A stretch of 38,090 bases of DNA, from positions 1 to 38,090 of the forward strand of contig JAFGKV010000225.1 in the NCBI GenBank assembly GCA_016928395.1. The letters run 5' to 3'. How positions within the stretch are numbered: the first letter of the stretch is position 1; each line of letters begins with the position of its first letter. Shown here piece after piece: positions 17,400 to 24,799 of this stretch. The notes beneath the pieces were generated by a model, which was not told the DNA's origin, did no database searches, and saw only the letters and a program-made list of their open reading frames with translations. The DNA is from Candidatus Fermentibacterota bacterium. GTDB taxonomy: Bacteria > JAFGKV01. The position numbers and the translations under genes were made by a program.

Positions 17400-18882
17400 G
17401 CCATTCCTTCAGCTTGTACTGCAGCCAACGAAGGGAGACGCCGAGGGAATAGGCCGCCTGGGTACGATTGCCGCCCGTACGCTCAAGCCTCGCCAGCACG
17501 GTGCGTCTGATCACGTCTTCCAGGGGTTGAGCCTCTGCCTTGTCCGAAGGAGGCGGTGGGGTCCGGCAGACGCCGAGCTCCAGATGCTCGTCGGCTATCC
17601 ACTCACCGTCGCTCACCAGAACTGCCCGCTGAATCACGTTACGAAGCTGCCTGACATTCCCCGGCCACCCATAGTTCAACAGAGATTCCCTAGCTTCCGG
17701 TGCCAGCTCCTTGAATGGCACACCGGCCTCACGGCAGAAACGGCGCACGTAGCTCATGGCGATGAGCAGCACATCGTCGCCCCGCTCCCTGAGCGGGGGC
17801 AGCGCGATGGTAAACACGTTAAGACGGTAGAACAGGTCTTCGCGAAACCTTCCGGCGCGGAGTTCCTCACCGATGTTCTTGTTGGTGGCCGCGATGACGC
17901 GCACGTCGACCCTTACAAGCCGGGAATCGCCCACCGGCCTGAACTCGCCTTCCTCAATGACGCGCAGTAGCTTGGTCTGAGTCACGGGGGCCATGTCGGC
18001 TACCTCATCCAGGAAGAACGTGCCGCCGTGGGCCATCTCAAAGAGGCCTTTCCGATCGGCCACGGCGCCGGTGAACGATCCTCGCTTGTGGCCGAACAGC
18101 TCGCTCTCCAGGAGTGTCTCGGTCAGCGAGCCGCAGAACTGCACCACAAAGGGGCCCACGCTTCGCGGCCCCTGGGAGTGGAGGCTTCGGGCCACCAGCT
18201 CCTTGCCGGTGCCACTCTCGCCGAGGATCAAAACCGGTGCGTGGGTGGGGAGCGCGGTCTCCATGAGCCGGAATACCTGACGCATGGCTGGGCTTTCTCC
18301 AATGAGACCTTCATCAGCGACCCGGTCGCGCAGGGAGCGGTTCTCGGCAGCCAGGCATTCCACCACTCGCGCCCCGTCCAGTGCCACGGCGCCAAGGGTC
18401 GCGAGGGCTTCGAGGAACTCCAAGGCATCCCGATCAACCGATGCTTCGGCGCCGCGCCAGTCAAGGTAGAGGGCTCCCAGAATTCGATCGCGGACTCTCA
18501 TGGGCACACACGCGACGGATCTGATACCGTGGAGTACCACACTTTCTGCCGAATCAAACCGTGGATCCGACGACGTGTCGATCGTGAGCACCGAGTTGCC
18601 CTGATCCAGGGCCAGAAGTACCGCGGATCCGGAAATGGCCAGCAGGCTGTGAGTCGCCTCCCTGTGGAACCCTCCCGCCGTTTCCACGCGAACAGCGCCC
18701 TCGGCGAATCCACCGGCCTCCGGCTCTTCACGAAGCACCGCAAAACCGCGCTCCGCCTCCAGCATGGTGCACGCCGTCTGGACGAGAGCGCGTAGTAGTT
18801 CGCCAGGATGGTGGATACCGGCCAGTTCCTTGGCCAGTGCCCGAAGTGCTTCATACTTCTCGCGATCGCTTCTCCTCTTCAT
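17392..18882 (-). CDS. GAF-domain sigma-54-dependent transcriptional activator
   Basis: The 496-residue protein has an N-terminal GAF domain (about 20-170), an AAA+ domain (about 192-425) and a C-terminal Fis-type helix-turn-helix (about 465-496, GGNRTQAAYSLGVS). The Walker A is GESGTGKE (221-228), the sigma-54-contact loop is GSFTGA (268-273, S in place of the usual A), Walker B is FFLDE (289-293) and the arginine-rich ATP sensor regions FYRLNV and WPGNVRQL are present. It should use ATP to open sigma-54 promoters in response to whatever the GAF domain binds or to phosphorylation. There is no receiver domain, so a two-component kinase is unlikely to drive it; the adjacent Ser/Thr kinase might. 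It overlaps its neighbours on both sides (4 and 8 bases). Confidence 0.92.
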   Translation of the reverse strand: MKRRSDREKYEALRALAKELAGIHHPGELLRALVQTACTMLEAERGFAVLREEPEAGGFAEGAVRVETAGGFHREATHSLLAISGSAVLLALDQGNSVLTIDTSSDPRFDSAESVVLHGIRSVACVPMRVRDRILGALYLDWRGAEASVDRDALEFLEALATLGAVALDGARVVECLAAENRSLRDRVADEGLIGESPAMRQVFRLMETALPTHAPVLILGESGTGKELVARSLHSQGPRSVGPFVVQFCGSLTETLLESELFGHKRGSFTGAVADRKGLFEMAHGGTFFLDEVADMAPVTQTKLLRVIEEGEFRPVGDSRLVRVDVRVIAATNKNIGEELRAGRFREDLFYRLNVFTIALPPLRERGDDVLLIAMSYVRRFCREAGVPFKELAPEARESLLNYGWPGNVRQLRNVIQRAVLVSDGEWIADEHLELGVCRTPPPPSDKAEAQPLEDVIRRTVLARLERTGGNRTQAAYSLGVSLRWLQYKLKEWHG

Positions 18883-19904
18883 GGCACCACCTTGAACGCC
18901 GCTTCACGGGATCGGCCGCTGTTACCAAATGAATCGATGGTGTAGAGGGCCCAGTAGTATGTACCGACGCTCAAGGATGTACCCACCCGAGCCGAGTCGG
19001 TCAGCGCGGGGTAAAGCGGGCTTTCCCACGCCGTGGTCTGAACGCCGCTATCAATCCGGACCACGATGACCCGCAAGGCCGATGGATATGCCGGAACAGG
19101 GGGAACCCATTGAAGGAGGGGTGTTCTGCCTACTTCCTCCAGCCCCGTGGGTGATAGCAGCGTGGCGACCTCCCACACGACACGCACCAGGAGCTGTGTC
19201 TTCGGTGTTGACGTCGCCCCCTGCCCATCCATGGCCTGAAACAGAAACTCCTTGCCGACGAAATCCTCCGCATTGAACGGGAATCGGGTGGTCTCGTTCA
19301 GAATCGCGGAGAAGTTCCCCGGCACCGACCCCTGGTCCAATACCACCACGTCACTGCCGACGGTACACCACACGCTGTCGAGATCACCCATGCCATCGGG
19401 GTCATCGACTCGGGCGGTGAGGCTGATCCACTCCTCATACGAACCCGACGGCCACGTTTCCTCGTGGGCCGACGTCACGGATGCCTGAAAGATGACGGGC
19501 AGGGCGTTCAGGTAGAACTCGGCAGTGTTCCGCGAGGGGCCACTCGGAGGGACGACAAGGGTACAGGGAGCGAAAGCAGTTCCGGCCGTGACGACCACGA
19601 CCGACTCTGGCGGAAGGTAGAGCAGTGAGAAGGCGCCGCTGGAATCCGTGGAGTCGAGTATGCCGAAGCACGGTGCGGCCACCTGCACGCCCTCCAGGGG
19701 GCGATGGGGAGGAAACAGGCTCATCACGTGGCCGTACACGGGGGCGAATCTGCCCGACTGCGGGTCGAGAGGATTGTCGCGGGGGGCATCGCCCAGGCAG
19801 GAGCACATCGCGAGCATGATGAGCCACCACGGCCTCGGGATCCCCCGCTGTGGCCGCGGTACTCCGTACAGTGCTCCCTCTGTCGCTCTGAGAGTGTGGC
19901 CCAC
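18879..19904 (-). CDS. Putative lipoprotein, first gene of the kinase-activator operon
   Basis: The start is uncertain: an open frame reaches 20309, but the first part is proline/arginine-rich and covers intergenic repeats. I place it at the GTG at 19904, giving about 341 residues; a hydrophobic stretch WWLIMLAMCSC then supplies a lipoprotein signal peptide with the second cysteine as the likely acylation site, followed by DAPRDNPLDPQSG, a motif common after the lipid cysteine in FCB lipoproteins. Next come a carboxypeptidase-regulatory-like sandwich (VYGHVMSLFPPHRPLEGVQV) and a C-terminal FnIII-like region (LSPTGLEEVGRTPLLQW, VGTYYWALYTID). Its stop overlaps the activator ATG by four bases. 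It would be the surface-exposed member of the system. Confidence 0.62.
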   Translation of the reverse strand: MGHTLRATEGALYGVPRPQRGIPRPWWLIMLAMCSCLGDAPRDNPLDPQSGRFAPVYGHVMSLFPPHRPLEGVQVAAPCFGILDSTDSSGAFSLLYLPPESVVVVTAGTAFAPCTLVVPPSGPSRNTAEFYLNALPVIFQASVTSAHEETWPSGSYEEWISLTARVDDPDGMGDLDSVWCTVGSDVVVLDQGSVPGNFSAILNETTRFPFNAEDFVGKEFLFQAMDGQGATSTPKTQLLVRVVWEVATLLSPTGLEEVGRTPLLQWVPPVPAYPSALRVIVVRIDSGVQTTAWESPLYPALTDSARVGTSLSVGTYYWALYTIDSFGNSGRSREAAFKVVP

Positions 19905-20211
19905 TGCACTGCCCCGGTGCGTGCCTTGATGCAAGTGCCCGGCGTCTGCAATGCCGGGTGATGGTTGACACGAGAGAGAAACGCCCTGACGCGCGGGCGT
20001 CAACCCCCATCGCGGCGGTGGAGGTCGACGCACACCCAAAATCCGACGATCTCGGGCCGAGACCAAGCTGGTAGTCTGCAGCCGATGGCTGATAGATTCC
20101 TGCGCCGCGGGACCAGAGCTTGCCACTCGCGGATCGGTGAGACGATTCTTGGTGTTCTTCCCCTTGTTTGAGAGTCCGCCTTCAAAGGGCTGGAGGTGAA
20201 CCGCCCCAGGC

Positions 20212-20291
20212 TGTAGCCACGTCGCTCTGCGACGTGTCGCCCGGCGCAGAGCTTGGTCCAGCACCGCTGGATGCAGAGCGCCGGGGCTACA
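20212..20291 (+). repeat. Structured, cloverleaf-like dispersed element (TCCAGCACC family)
   Basis: The 80-base block can fold into nested stems: outer TGTAGCC (20212-20218) with GGCTACA (20285-20291); ACGTCGC-TCT-GCGACGT (20219-20235); CCGGCGC (20241-20247) with GCGCCGG (20278-20284); and, inside the last, TCCAGC-ACC-GCTGGA (20257-20271). The core TTGGTCCAGCACCGCTGGAT recurs near 26710-26820, 28463-28492 and 28931-28960. No function is known to me; it could be an RNA, a recombination target or an insertion element. Confidence 0.7.
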
Positions 20292-20293
20292 AC

Positions 20294-20368
20294 TCGGCGT
20301 ACTCTCCACCTCGAAAACTGAGTGCGCCCGCGCCCTCAGAGGCCCGACTGAACCCTGGATCCTGAAAC
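20294..20368 (+). repeat. Dispersed ~75-base repeat, copy 2
   Basis: Holds the shared strings TACTCTCCACCTCGAAAAC, GAGTGCGCCCGCGCCCTCAG and AGGCCCGACTGAACCCTG, as at 13748-13832 and 37758-37833. Confidence 0.75.
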
Positions 20369-20392
20369 CTTGTCTGAGAAGGAGACTGGCGC

Positions 20393-21106
20393 GTGGATGA
20401 TTGGACGCAACGTGATGTGCTGCTCATATTCGACCTCGACGGTACGCTCTTCCAGAGTGAGACCGTCACGGTACCCGCGGTGCGTCAATCCTTCCATGGC
20501 ATTGGCCTGGCTGCCCCGCCGGACACTGCCATTCATGACTTCTTCGGTCGTCCCCATGCTGATTTTCAGGTATGGCTCCGTTCCCTCATACCCTCCGCAC
20601 AGGCAGATACGCTCCTCGCATCGGTCGACCGCCGCGAACTCGAACTCGTGGGTTTAGAGGGGAGGCTCTACCCGGGAGTGCCGGAGATGCTCCTCACCCT
20701 GCGCGCCCGCGTGAACCGAATGGCCATCTGCACCAATGGAGAGCGTGAGTACGTGAATCGCGTCGTCGAAGCGCAGGATCTTGGGCGTTACTTCGATGTG
20801 CTCCGTCACCGTCAAACCGATACCGACACCAAGACCACCATGGTCAAGGAGCTGCTGGCCCGGTTCCGGCCTGAGGCCGCCGTCATGATCGGCGATCGGT
20901 GGGACGATGTGGCGTCGGCTCGCGGCAACGCGATTCTGTCGGTAGGCGCCGGCTACGGCTACGGGGGGACGAAGGAGCTGTTGGAGACTGACGCAATAGT
21001 CGAAACTCCCCACCAGTTGCCCGAGGTGATCGACCGGCTGCTCGGAGGTTCGGCATGGTCCACTACACAGGTATCTACGTCGCACAGGAAGGGAGTGAAT
21101 GGATGA
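20393..21106 (+). CDS. HAD-superfamily hydrolase (phosphoglycolate-phosphatase-like)
   Basis: The 237-residue protein starts at a GTG with AAGGAG eight bases before it. It carries HAD motif I (FDLDGT, nucleophile D14 and general acid D16), motif II (AICTNG), the motif III lysine in TKTTMVK and motif IV (MIGDRWDD). A helical C1 cap lies between motifs I and II, as in phosphoglycolate phosphatases and related enzymes. It probably hydrolyses a small phosphomonoester; the natural substrate is not evident. The last 15 residues (from about GGSAW) have no family counterpart and may extend beyond an ancestral stop. Its stop overlaps the start of the PhzF gene (ATGA), so the two are coupled. Confidence 0.85.
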   Translation: MDDWTQRDVLLIFDLDGTLFQSETVTVPAVRQSFHGIGLAAPPDTAIHDFFGRPHADFQVWLRSLIPSAQADTLLASVDRRELELVGLEGRLYPGVPEMLLTLRARVNRMAICTNGEREYVNRVVEAQDLGRYFDVLRHRQTDTDTKTTMVKELLARFRPEAAVMIGDRWDDVASARGNAILSVGAGYGYGGTKELLETDAIVETPHQLPEVIDRLLGGSAWSTTQVSTSHRKGVNG

Positions 21107-21894
21107 GTTGTAGGATCTTCCAGGTTGATGCATTCACCCGCGAGCCGTTCAAAGGGAATCCCGCGGGCGTCTGTCTGCTCGATGGCCCGCGAGATGATGA
21201 GTTCCTTCAGAATGTCGCCCGCGAGATGAACCTGTCGGAAACCGCCTTCCCTTTGGTAGAGGGAGAAGGTTTCCATCTGCGGTGGTTCACGCCGGCGGTC
21301 GAGGTGGAGCTGTGCGGACACGCCACGCTGGCAACCTCCCATGTCCTGTGGGAGGAAGGAATTGCGCCCCTGGAGGCGCCCATCCGTTACATCACGAAGA
21401 GCGGCGAGCTTCGTGCGACGTCTCGAGGGGGCGTGATCGAGCTGGACTTCCCCGCAAAGCCAGAGCAGGCGGTGGAGGCTCCTGAGAGCCTGATTCGAGC
21501 CATGGGTGTCATGCCGCGCTATGTCGGCCGCAACCAGTTCGACTACCTGTTCCTGCTCGACGACGAGCAGGCCGTGCGCCATGTCGAACCTGACTTCCAC
21601 CTCCTCCGGGGTGCAGGGGCCCGGGGAATCATGGTGACGGCGCCCTCTGACACCCCGGATTTTGATTTCGTCTCGCGCTTCTTCGCCCCGGGTGTCGGCA
21701 TCGATGAAGACCCTGTCACCGGCTCAGCGCATTGCTGCCTCGGCCCCTTCTGGGCGGCCCGCCTCGGCAAGACTGAACTGCGCGCCTACCAGGCATCAGC
21801 CAGAGGTGGTGAGCTTCTCGTCAGGGTTGAGGGAAACCGCGTTATCCTCGCCGGCCATGCCGTGACCGTACTGCGAGGGGAGCTGGTGGTGTAA
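21103..21894 (+). CDS. PhzF-family isomerase/epimerase
   Basis: Start taken as the ATG at 21103, which overlaps the HAD stop (ATGA) and has GAAGGGAGTG seven bases upstream; an earlier in-frame ATG at 21055 lies inside the HAD gene. The 263-residue protein has the PhzF hallmarks: QVDAFT and GNPAGVC near the N terminus, the catalytic glutamate E46 in MNLSETAF, FTPAVEVELCGHAT at about 65-78, and GIDEDPVTGSAHCCLGPFW near the C terminus. The fold is two diaminopimelate-epimerase-like halves and the catalytic glutamate acts as acid/base. The product made here is unknown; PhzF members include many with no link to phenazines. Confidence 0.9.
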   Translation: MSCRIFQVDAFTREPFKGNPAGVCLLDGPRDDEFLQNVAREMNLSETAFPLVEGEGFHLRWFTPAVEVELCGHATLATSHVLWEEGIAPLEAPIRYITKSGELRATSRGGVIELDFPAKPEQAVEAPESLIRAMGVMPRYVGRNQFDYLFLLDDEQAVRHVEPDFHLLRGAGARGIMVTAPSDTPDFDFVSRFFAPGVGIDEDPVTGSAHCCLGPFWAARLGKTELRAYQASARGGELLVRVEGNRVILAGHAVTVLRGELVV

Positions 21895-22259
21895 GACGAG
21901 CGGGCGGCAGTAGCCAGTCGGCAGTCGGCAGTAGGCAGTCGGCAGTCCGGCAGTAGCCAGTAAGCAGTAGGCAGTCGGCAGTCGGCGGTCAGGCCAGCCC
22001 CGCAAGCAGTCAGAAGGAGTCCGAAAGAGCTCGCGCGGAACCACTGCCGCAGAGCAGAGGAGGCGAAGGAGCCCAGACGTCACGACGGGGTGTCTGCCGC
22101 TGCAGACCTTCCCTCTCCTGGGGGAGAGGGTGAGGGTGAGGGCGTGGTTCCGCACCATTGGATGCGGGGATCAGTCGCGATCTGAATGGGCCTTTCCCTT
22201 TGCTCTACGGCGGCCACACCAACTCCCACGGGCGAGCATACTTCACACCAGGAGGTTCC
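21895..22259. repeat. Repeat-bearing intergenic region after the PhzF gene
   Basis: At 21905-21990 a purely repetitive tract is built of GGCAGTA/GGCAGTC-like heptamers (CAGTAGGCAGTCGGCAGTC). At 22111-22130 a perfect 8-base hairpin CCCTCTCC-TGGG-GGAGAGGG is followed by TGAGGGTGAGGG, a repeat type seen in many environmental genomes. No gene is present. Confidence 0.65.
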
Positions 22260-22727
22260 ATGGATCCGTGTGAACATGCAGTGGTGCTGTTTGATAGGGG
22301 ATTCAACTGCGCGGAGTCGGTGCTCAGCGCACTGTGCAGCGCGTCGGGTTGCGAAATCGAACACCTGCGCCGGCTGGCCACCCCCTTTGGTTCGGGCATC
22401 TCCAGGCGGGGAACGGTGTGCGGCTGTCTCTCGGGTGCCGCTATGGCCATCGGCCTGGTGGCGGGTCGTTCTGAGCCCTCTGACGTCGACGGGAAGGATC
22501 GTGCCTACGGCATGGTGGAGAGGCTCATGGAGCTGTTCGGTCGGCAGTTCGACAGCATCGAATGCCGCACTCTGACCGGCCTCGATTTTCACGACCCCGG
22601 GGCAGTAGAGCGCTTCAGAGCGGATGCCCGAGACCGCGTCTGCGTCCCCGCAATCCGGTTCACTGTGGAGCGCGCGCTCGAGGAGTTGCGGGGAGCCGGT
22701 GTCGCGCCGCGGAATCAGGTTGAGTAG
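22260..22727 (+). CDS. C_GCAxxG_C_C-family putative redox protein
   Basis: Start taken as the ATG at 22260, preceded by AGGAGG; an earlier in-frame start would add 34 residues with no similarity. The 155-residue product has the cysteine pattern of this family: C4, the FNCAESVLSALC segment at about 16-27, and GTVCGCLSGAAMAIGL at about 59-74. Family members are small proteins with conserved cysteines thought to bind a metal or serve in redox chemistry; the exact reaction is not established. The C-terminal half (from about residue 90) is helical, with another conserved cysteine in IECRTLTG. No operon partner is evident. Confidence 0.8.
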   Translation: MDPCEHAVVLFDRGFNCAESVLSALCSASGCEIEHLRRLATPFGSGISRRGTVCGCLSGAAMAIGLVAGRSEPSDVDGKDRAYGMVERLMELFGRQFDSIECRTLTGLDFHDPGAVERFRADARDRVCVPAIRFTVERALEELRGAGVAPRNQVE

Positions 22728-22780
22728 ATGTCTCCGGGTCGTCGAGCGAGATTGTCGCTATCCCGGCGAAGACCCCGCCC

Positions 22781-22915
22781 ATAAAGATCCTGGCCCTGGA
22801 ACGAGAGACGGCCGGCACTACGGCCGAGCGGTTCGTCCCGCACCTCAAGGCGGTTGCCCTTCGAGCGTGGGAGCTGCATCAGGCGGGTGTCATCCACGAA
22901 CAGCATCCCGTGCCG
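22781..22915 (+). pseudogene. Fragment of a small muconolactone-isomerase/YciI-like protein
   Basis: Reading + from 22781 gives IKILALERETAGTTAERF, then VPHLKAVALRAWELHQAGVI. This resembles the N terminus of a family of about 95-residue proteins that start MKILALEKE and continue to ...WELYQAGVIRELYFR. The start codon is ATA instead of ATG, and the homology stops at about 22903, just before the repeat array beginning at 22916, so the second half of the gene is missing. The family is assigned only from memory of its sequence pattern. Confidence 0.5.
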
Positions 22916-23210
22916 GTCATCGCGAGGACCCGCGACCGTCAGACGCGGGGACGTGGCGATCTCCTTCTTTGTCATCGCGAGAACCTGCGCCGCCAGGCGC
23001 GGGGACGTGGCGATCTCGGCAGGAGATTGCCGCGCTTCGCTCGCAATGACAGCATCCTGTGCCGGTCATCGCGAGAACCTGCGCCGTCAGGCGCGGGGAC
23101 GTGGCGATCTCCTTCTTTGTCATCGCGAGAACCTGCGCCGTCAGGCGCGGGGACGCGGCGATCTCCCCTGCGACCGGGATTGCTTCCTCCTCCGGCGGAC
23201 TCGCAATGAC
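22916..23210 (+). repeat. Tandem/interrupted GTCATCGCGAG repeats (four ~55-base units)
   Basis: Units start at 22916, 22971, 23065 and 23119. Each begins GTCATCGCGAGRACC, contains a GCGCCG(T/C)CAGGCGCGGGGACG segment, and ends GGCGATCTC. Between the second and third units, and after the fourth, a degraded reverse-orientation form (GAGATTGCCGCGCTTCGC, then TCGCAATGAC) is present. This resembles the GTCATTGCGAGCGAAGC-type dispersed repeats known from many environmental genomes. Confidence 0.8.
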
Positions 23211-23805
23211 ACGCGCACACCTACGGCATCCTTCATGGTATCAGCTATCGCTCGTCTGGCACTATTCTCATATCAGAATAGTGCCCCGGGCGACCAGAGC
23301 CGGTCACCCCTCAACCCAATGCCGTGCCCCTCGTAGGGGAGGACGACCCTCCCGCATCCAACGGTGCGGGACCAAGTGCCCTCCCGACCACATTGATCCT
23401 TGCTCCCTCGCTGCTCTTCCGCGAACTTGGCCTATGAGAAAGAGTGCGGTCTAGGGACGTAGATACAATGTCAAGTTACTTGATCGATCACCAGTTCCCA
23501 CAGGTCTCTCTGGATGGCCCGCCGAGGCCGGATCCGTCGATCAACCGAGGGCCGCTCGACGGACGTTGATTCCGCGGCGACCTCGTCCCCGCCGAAGCCT
23601 CCCTCGAATCCTGTGTGCCTTGAGAGCTGTTCCACACAACAGTCGTTGGGTGGGGTACTGATGGGCAGATCGCGAGCCGGAACTCATCTCGACACACGAT
23701 CTCGACCCTTCGGTCATTCGGCCATCTGGCAACCAGGTGCCGACACGAAAGGCGGGATCACCGCTCTGTCGGAATCGGGGGAGAAATCAGCCCGCGGGTG
23801 CGTGG
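23211..23805. other. Gene-free stretch with hairpins
   Basis: No gene is recognised. A perfect 11-base inverted repeat (GGCACTATTCT, six-base loop, AGAATAGTGCC) sits at 23258-23285, with no T tract after it. Hairpins of the GGGCGACC and GTAGGGG families follow at 23288-23359. Short frames between 23470 and 23800 are not supported by any motif. Confidence 0.5.
23258..23285. repeat. Perfect 11-base inverted repeat (stem-loop)
   Basis: GGCACTATTCT (23258-23268), loop CATATC, AGAATAGTGCC (23275-23285). It is not followed by a poly-T tract, so a rho-independent terminator is unlikely; a protein-binding site or an end of a small element is possible. Confidence 0.75.
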
Positions 23806-24123
23806 CTATCCGGCATGTGCGGCAGCAGTGTGCGGCCCGCGCCATGGTCTGATCTTTTCAAGAGCCGGGGCCAGTGCCTCCTCGACAACCTCAGTTTCGT
23901 ACGCAGCCTGGGCGCGCAACCAGTAGCCTTTCGACAGACCAAAGAACCGGCACAGCCGCAGGTCGGTATCTGCGGTAATCGCCCGTCTACCGGCCACGAT
24001 CTCACTGATCCGCTGGGCGGGCACGCCGATCTCCTTCGCCAGACGGTACTGCGAGAGCCCCATCGGCACGAGAAACTCCTCGCGCAGCAGTTCGCCGGGC
24101 GTGACCGGGCTGAGTCTTGTCAT
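23806..24123 (-). CDS. higA: HigA-family antitoxin (XRE helix-turn-helix)
   Basis: A 105-residue protein from the ATG at 24123; a TTG two codons upstream is less likely because the GAGGTG site would be only two bases away. Residues 1-80 match the HigA antitoxin layout: SPVTPGELLREEFL, the helix-turn-helix LSQYRLAKEIGVPAQRISEI and VAGRRAITADTDLRLCRFFG. The C terminus is alanine-rich. HigA binds its partner toxin and represses the operon. It lies 12 bases after the higB stop; toxin first is typical of higBA. Complete by length. Confidence 0.9.
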   Translation of the reverse strand: MTRLSPVTPGELLREEFLVPMGLSQYRLAKEIGVPAQRISEIVAGRRAITADTDLRLCRFFGLSKGYWLRAQAAYETEVVEEALAPALEKIRPWRGPHTAAAHAG

Positions 24124-24135
24124 AGCCAATTCACC

Positions 24136-24414
24136 TCAATGATAGTCAACGATCTCGACATCCTTCGCGCCTCCTCTCGACCAGCGAAAGCATACGCGAT
24201 ACTGGTCGTTCACGCGGATGCTGTGCTGCCCCGCACGATCACCCTTTAGTGCCTCCAGTCGATTGCCTGGCGGAACGCGAAGGTCATCCAGACACCCAGC
24301 AATCTGAAGTTGCCGCAGCTTCCGGCGGGCGACTGCTTCAATACTGACGAATCGCTTGACTCGCCTGCCTTCCGACAAAGCCTTGGTCTGTGCATCCTTG
24401 AATGATCGGATCAT
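24136..24414 (-). CDS. higB: HigB-family (RelE-like) mRNA interferase toxin
   Basis: A 92-residue protein with the RelE/HigB pattern: MIRSFKDAQTKALSEG at the N terminus, a helical centre (VARRKLRQLQIAG), DLRVPPGNRLEALKGDRAG with the basic residues that contact mRNA on the ribosome, and IRVNDQYRVCFRW before a C-terminal VEIVDYH. An open frame reaches further upstream, but the family starts at this methionine, and a near-consensus promoter ends just before it, so longer starts are unlikely. HigB cleaves mRNA during translation. Together with higA it makes a complete type II module. Confidence 0.92.
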   Translation of the reverse strand: MIRSFKDAQTKALSEGRRVKRFVSIEAVARRKLRQLQIAGCLDDLRVPPGNRLEALKGDRAGQHSIRVNDQYRVCFRWSRGGAKDVEIVDYH

Positions 24415-24420
24415 GAGCAC

Positions 24421-24449
24421 ATAGTAACGCCACGCGTGATTAGTGTCAA
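24421..24449 (-). promoter_or_regulatory. Near-consensus promoter of higBA
   Basis: On the minus strand TTGACA (24449-24444) and TACTAT (24426-24421) are separated by exactly 17 bases. The predicted transcription start, about seven bases after the -10 box, is position 24414, the first base of the higB ATG. No Shine-Dalgarno sequence is present, so the transcript looks leaderless. Confidence 0.75.
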
Positions 24450-24799
24450 GAAAGCCCGTTCCGGATTGCCATGACGGCATGCCGGCCGCACGCATGGATC
24501 GACTCACGGCTATCAGCTTTCGGCTGGTACGTCGGGCGCACCCCACCACGTACCACGTCCATTCCCTTCCAATCGGCCGAGGAGCTTCTTGCCCGTATCC
24601 CGGCTGAGCAGCCTGTCTCTCGCCGCACAGGTGGAAGGTCCTCAGCGATAGTGCGGAGAAGCGTTTCCCATTGACTACTGACTGCCGCGCGCGCCACATT
24701 CGCCCCTCACCCTCCAATGATGGACTCATTCCCGCGGTGTCCTCCCTGCGGTAGGGCGCACGCATTTCGGCATCGCGGGACAACGGGAAGGAGACTTCC
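24450..24799. other. Intergenic stretch between higBA and a secreted-protein gene
   Basis: No gene is seen. A 22-base string at 24497-24518 (starting GATCGACTCACGG, ending TATCAGCT) is identical to one at 28012-28033. A good ribosome-binding site (AAGGAGA) precedes the ATG at 24800. Confidence 0.5.

Larger units (their letters stand above)
19905..20392. other. Divergent intergenic region with dispersed repeats
   Basis: This region lies between the divergently oriented lipoprotein and HAD genes and should hold both promoters. I could not identify a convincing -24/-12 (GG-N10-GC) sigma-54 element or a good -35/-10 pair. It contains the structured element at 20212-20291 and a dispersed repeat copy at 20294-20368. 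Confidence 0.5.

Noticed and set aside
18028-18795. Plus-strand 255-residue frame opposite the sigma-54 activator
   Set aside because: It is the antisense shadow of a strongly conserved gene.
19905-20309. N-terminal 135 residues of the long lipoprotein frame
   Set aside because: Proline/arginine-rich and overlapping intergenic repeats; a lipoprotein signal peptide begins only further in.
19905-20392. Sigma-54 promoter upstream of the lipoprotein operon
   Set aside because: GGCAC and TTGCA-like strings occur (near 19930-19945 on the minus strand) but not with the needed spacing.
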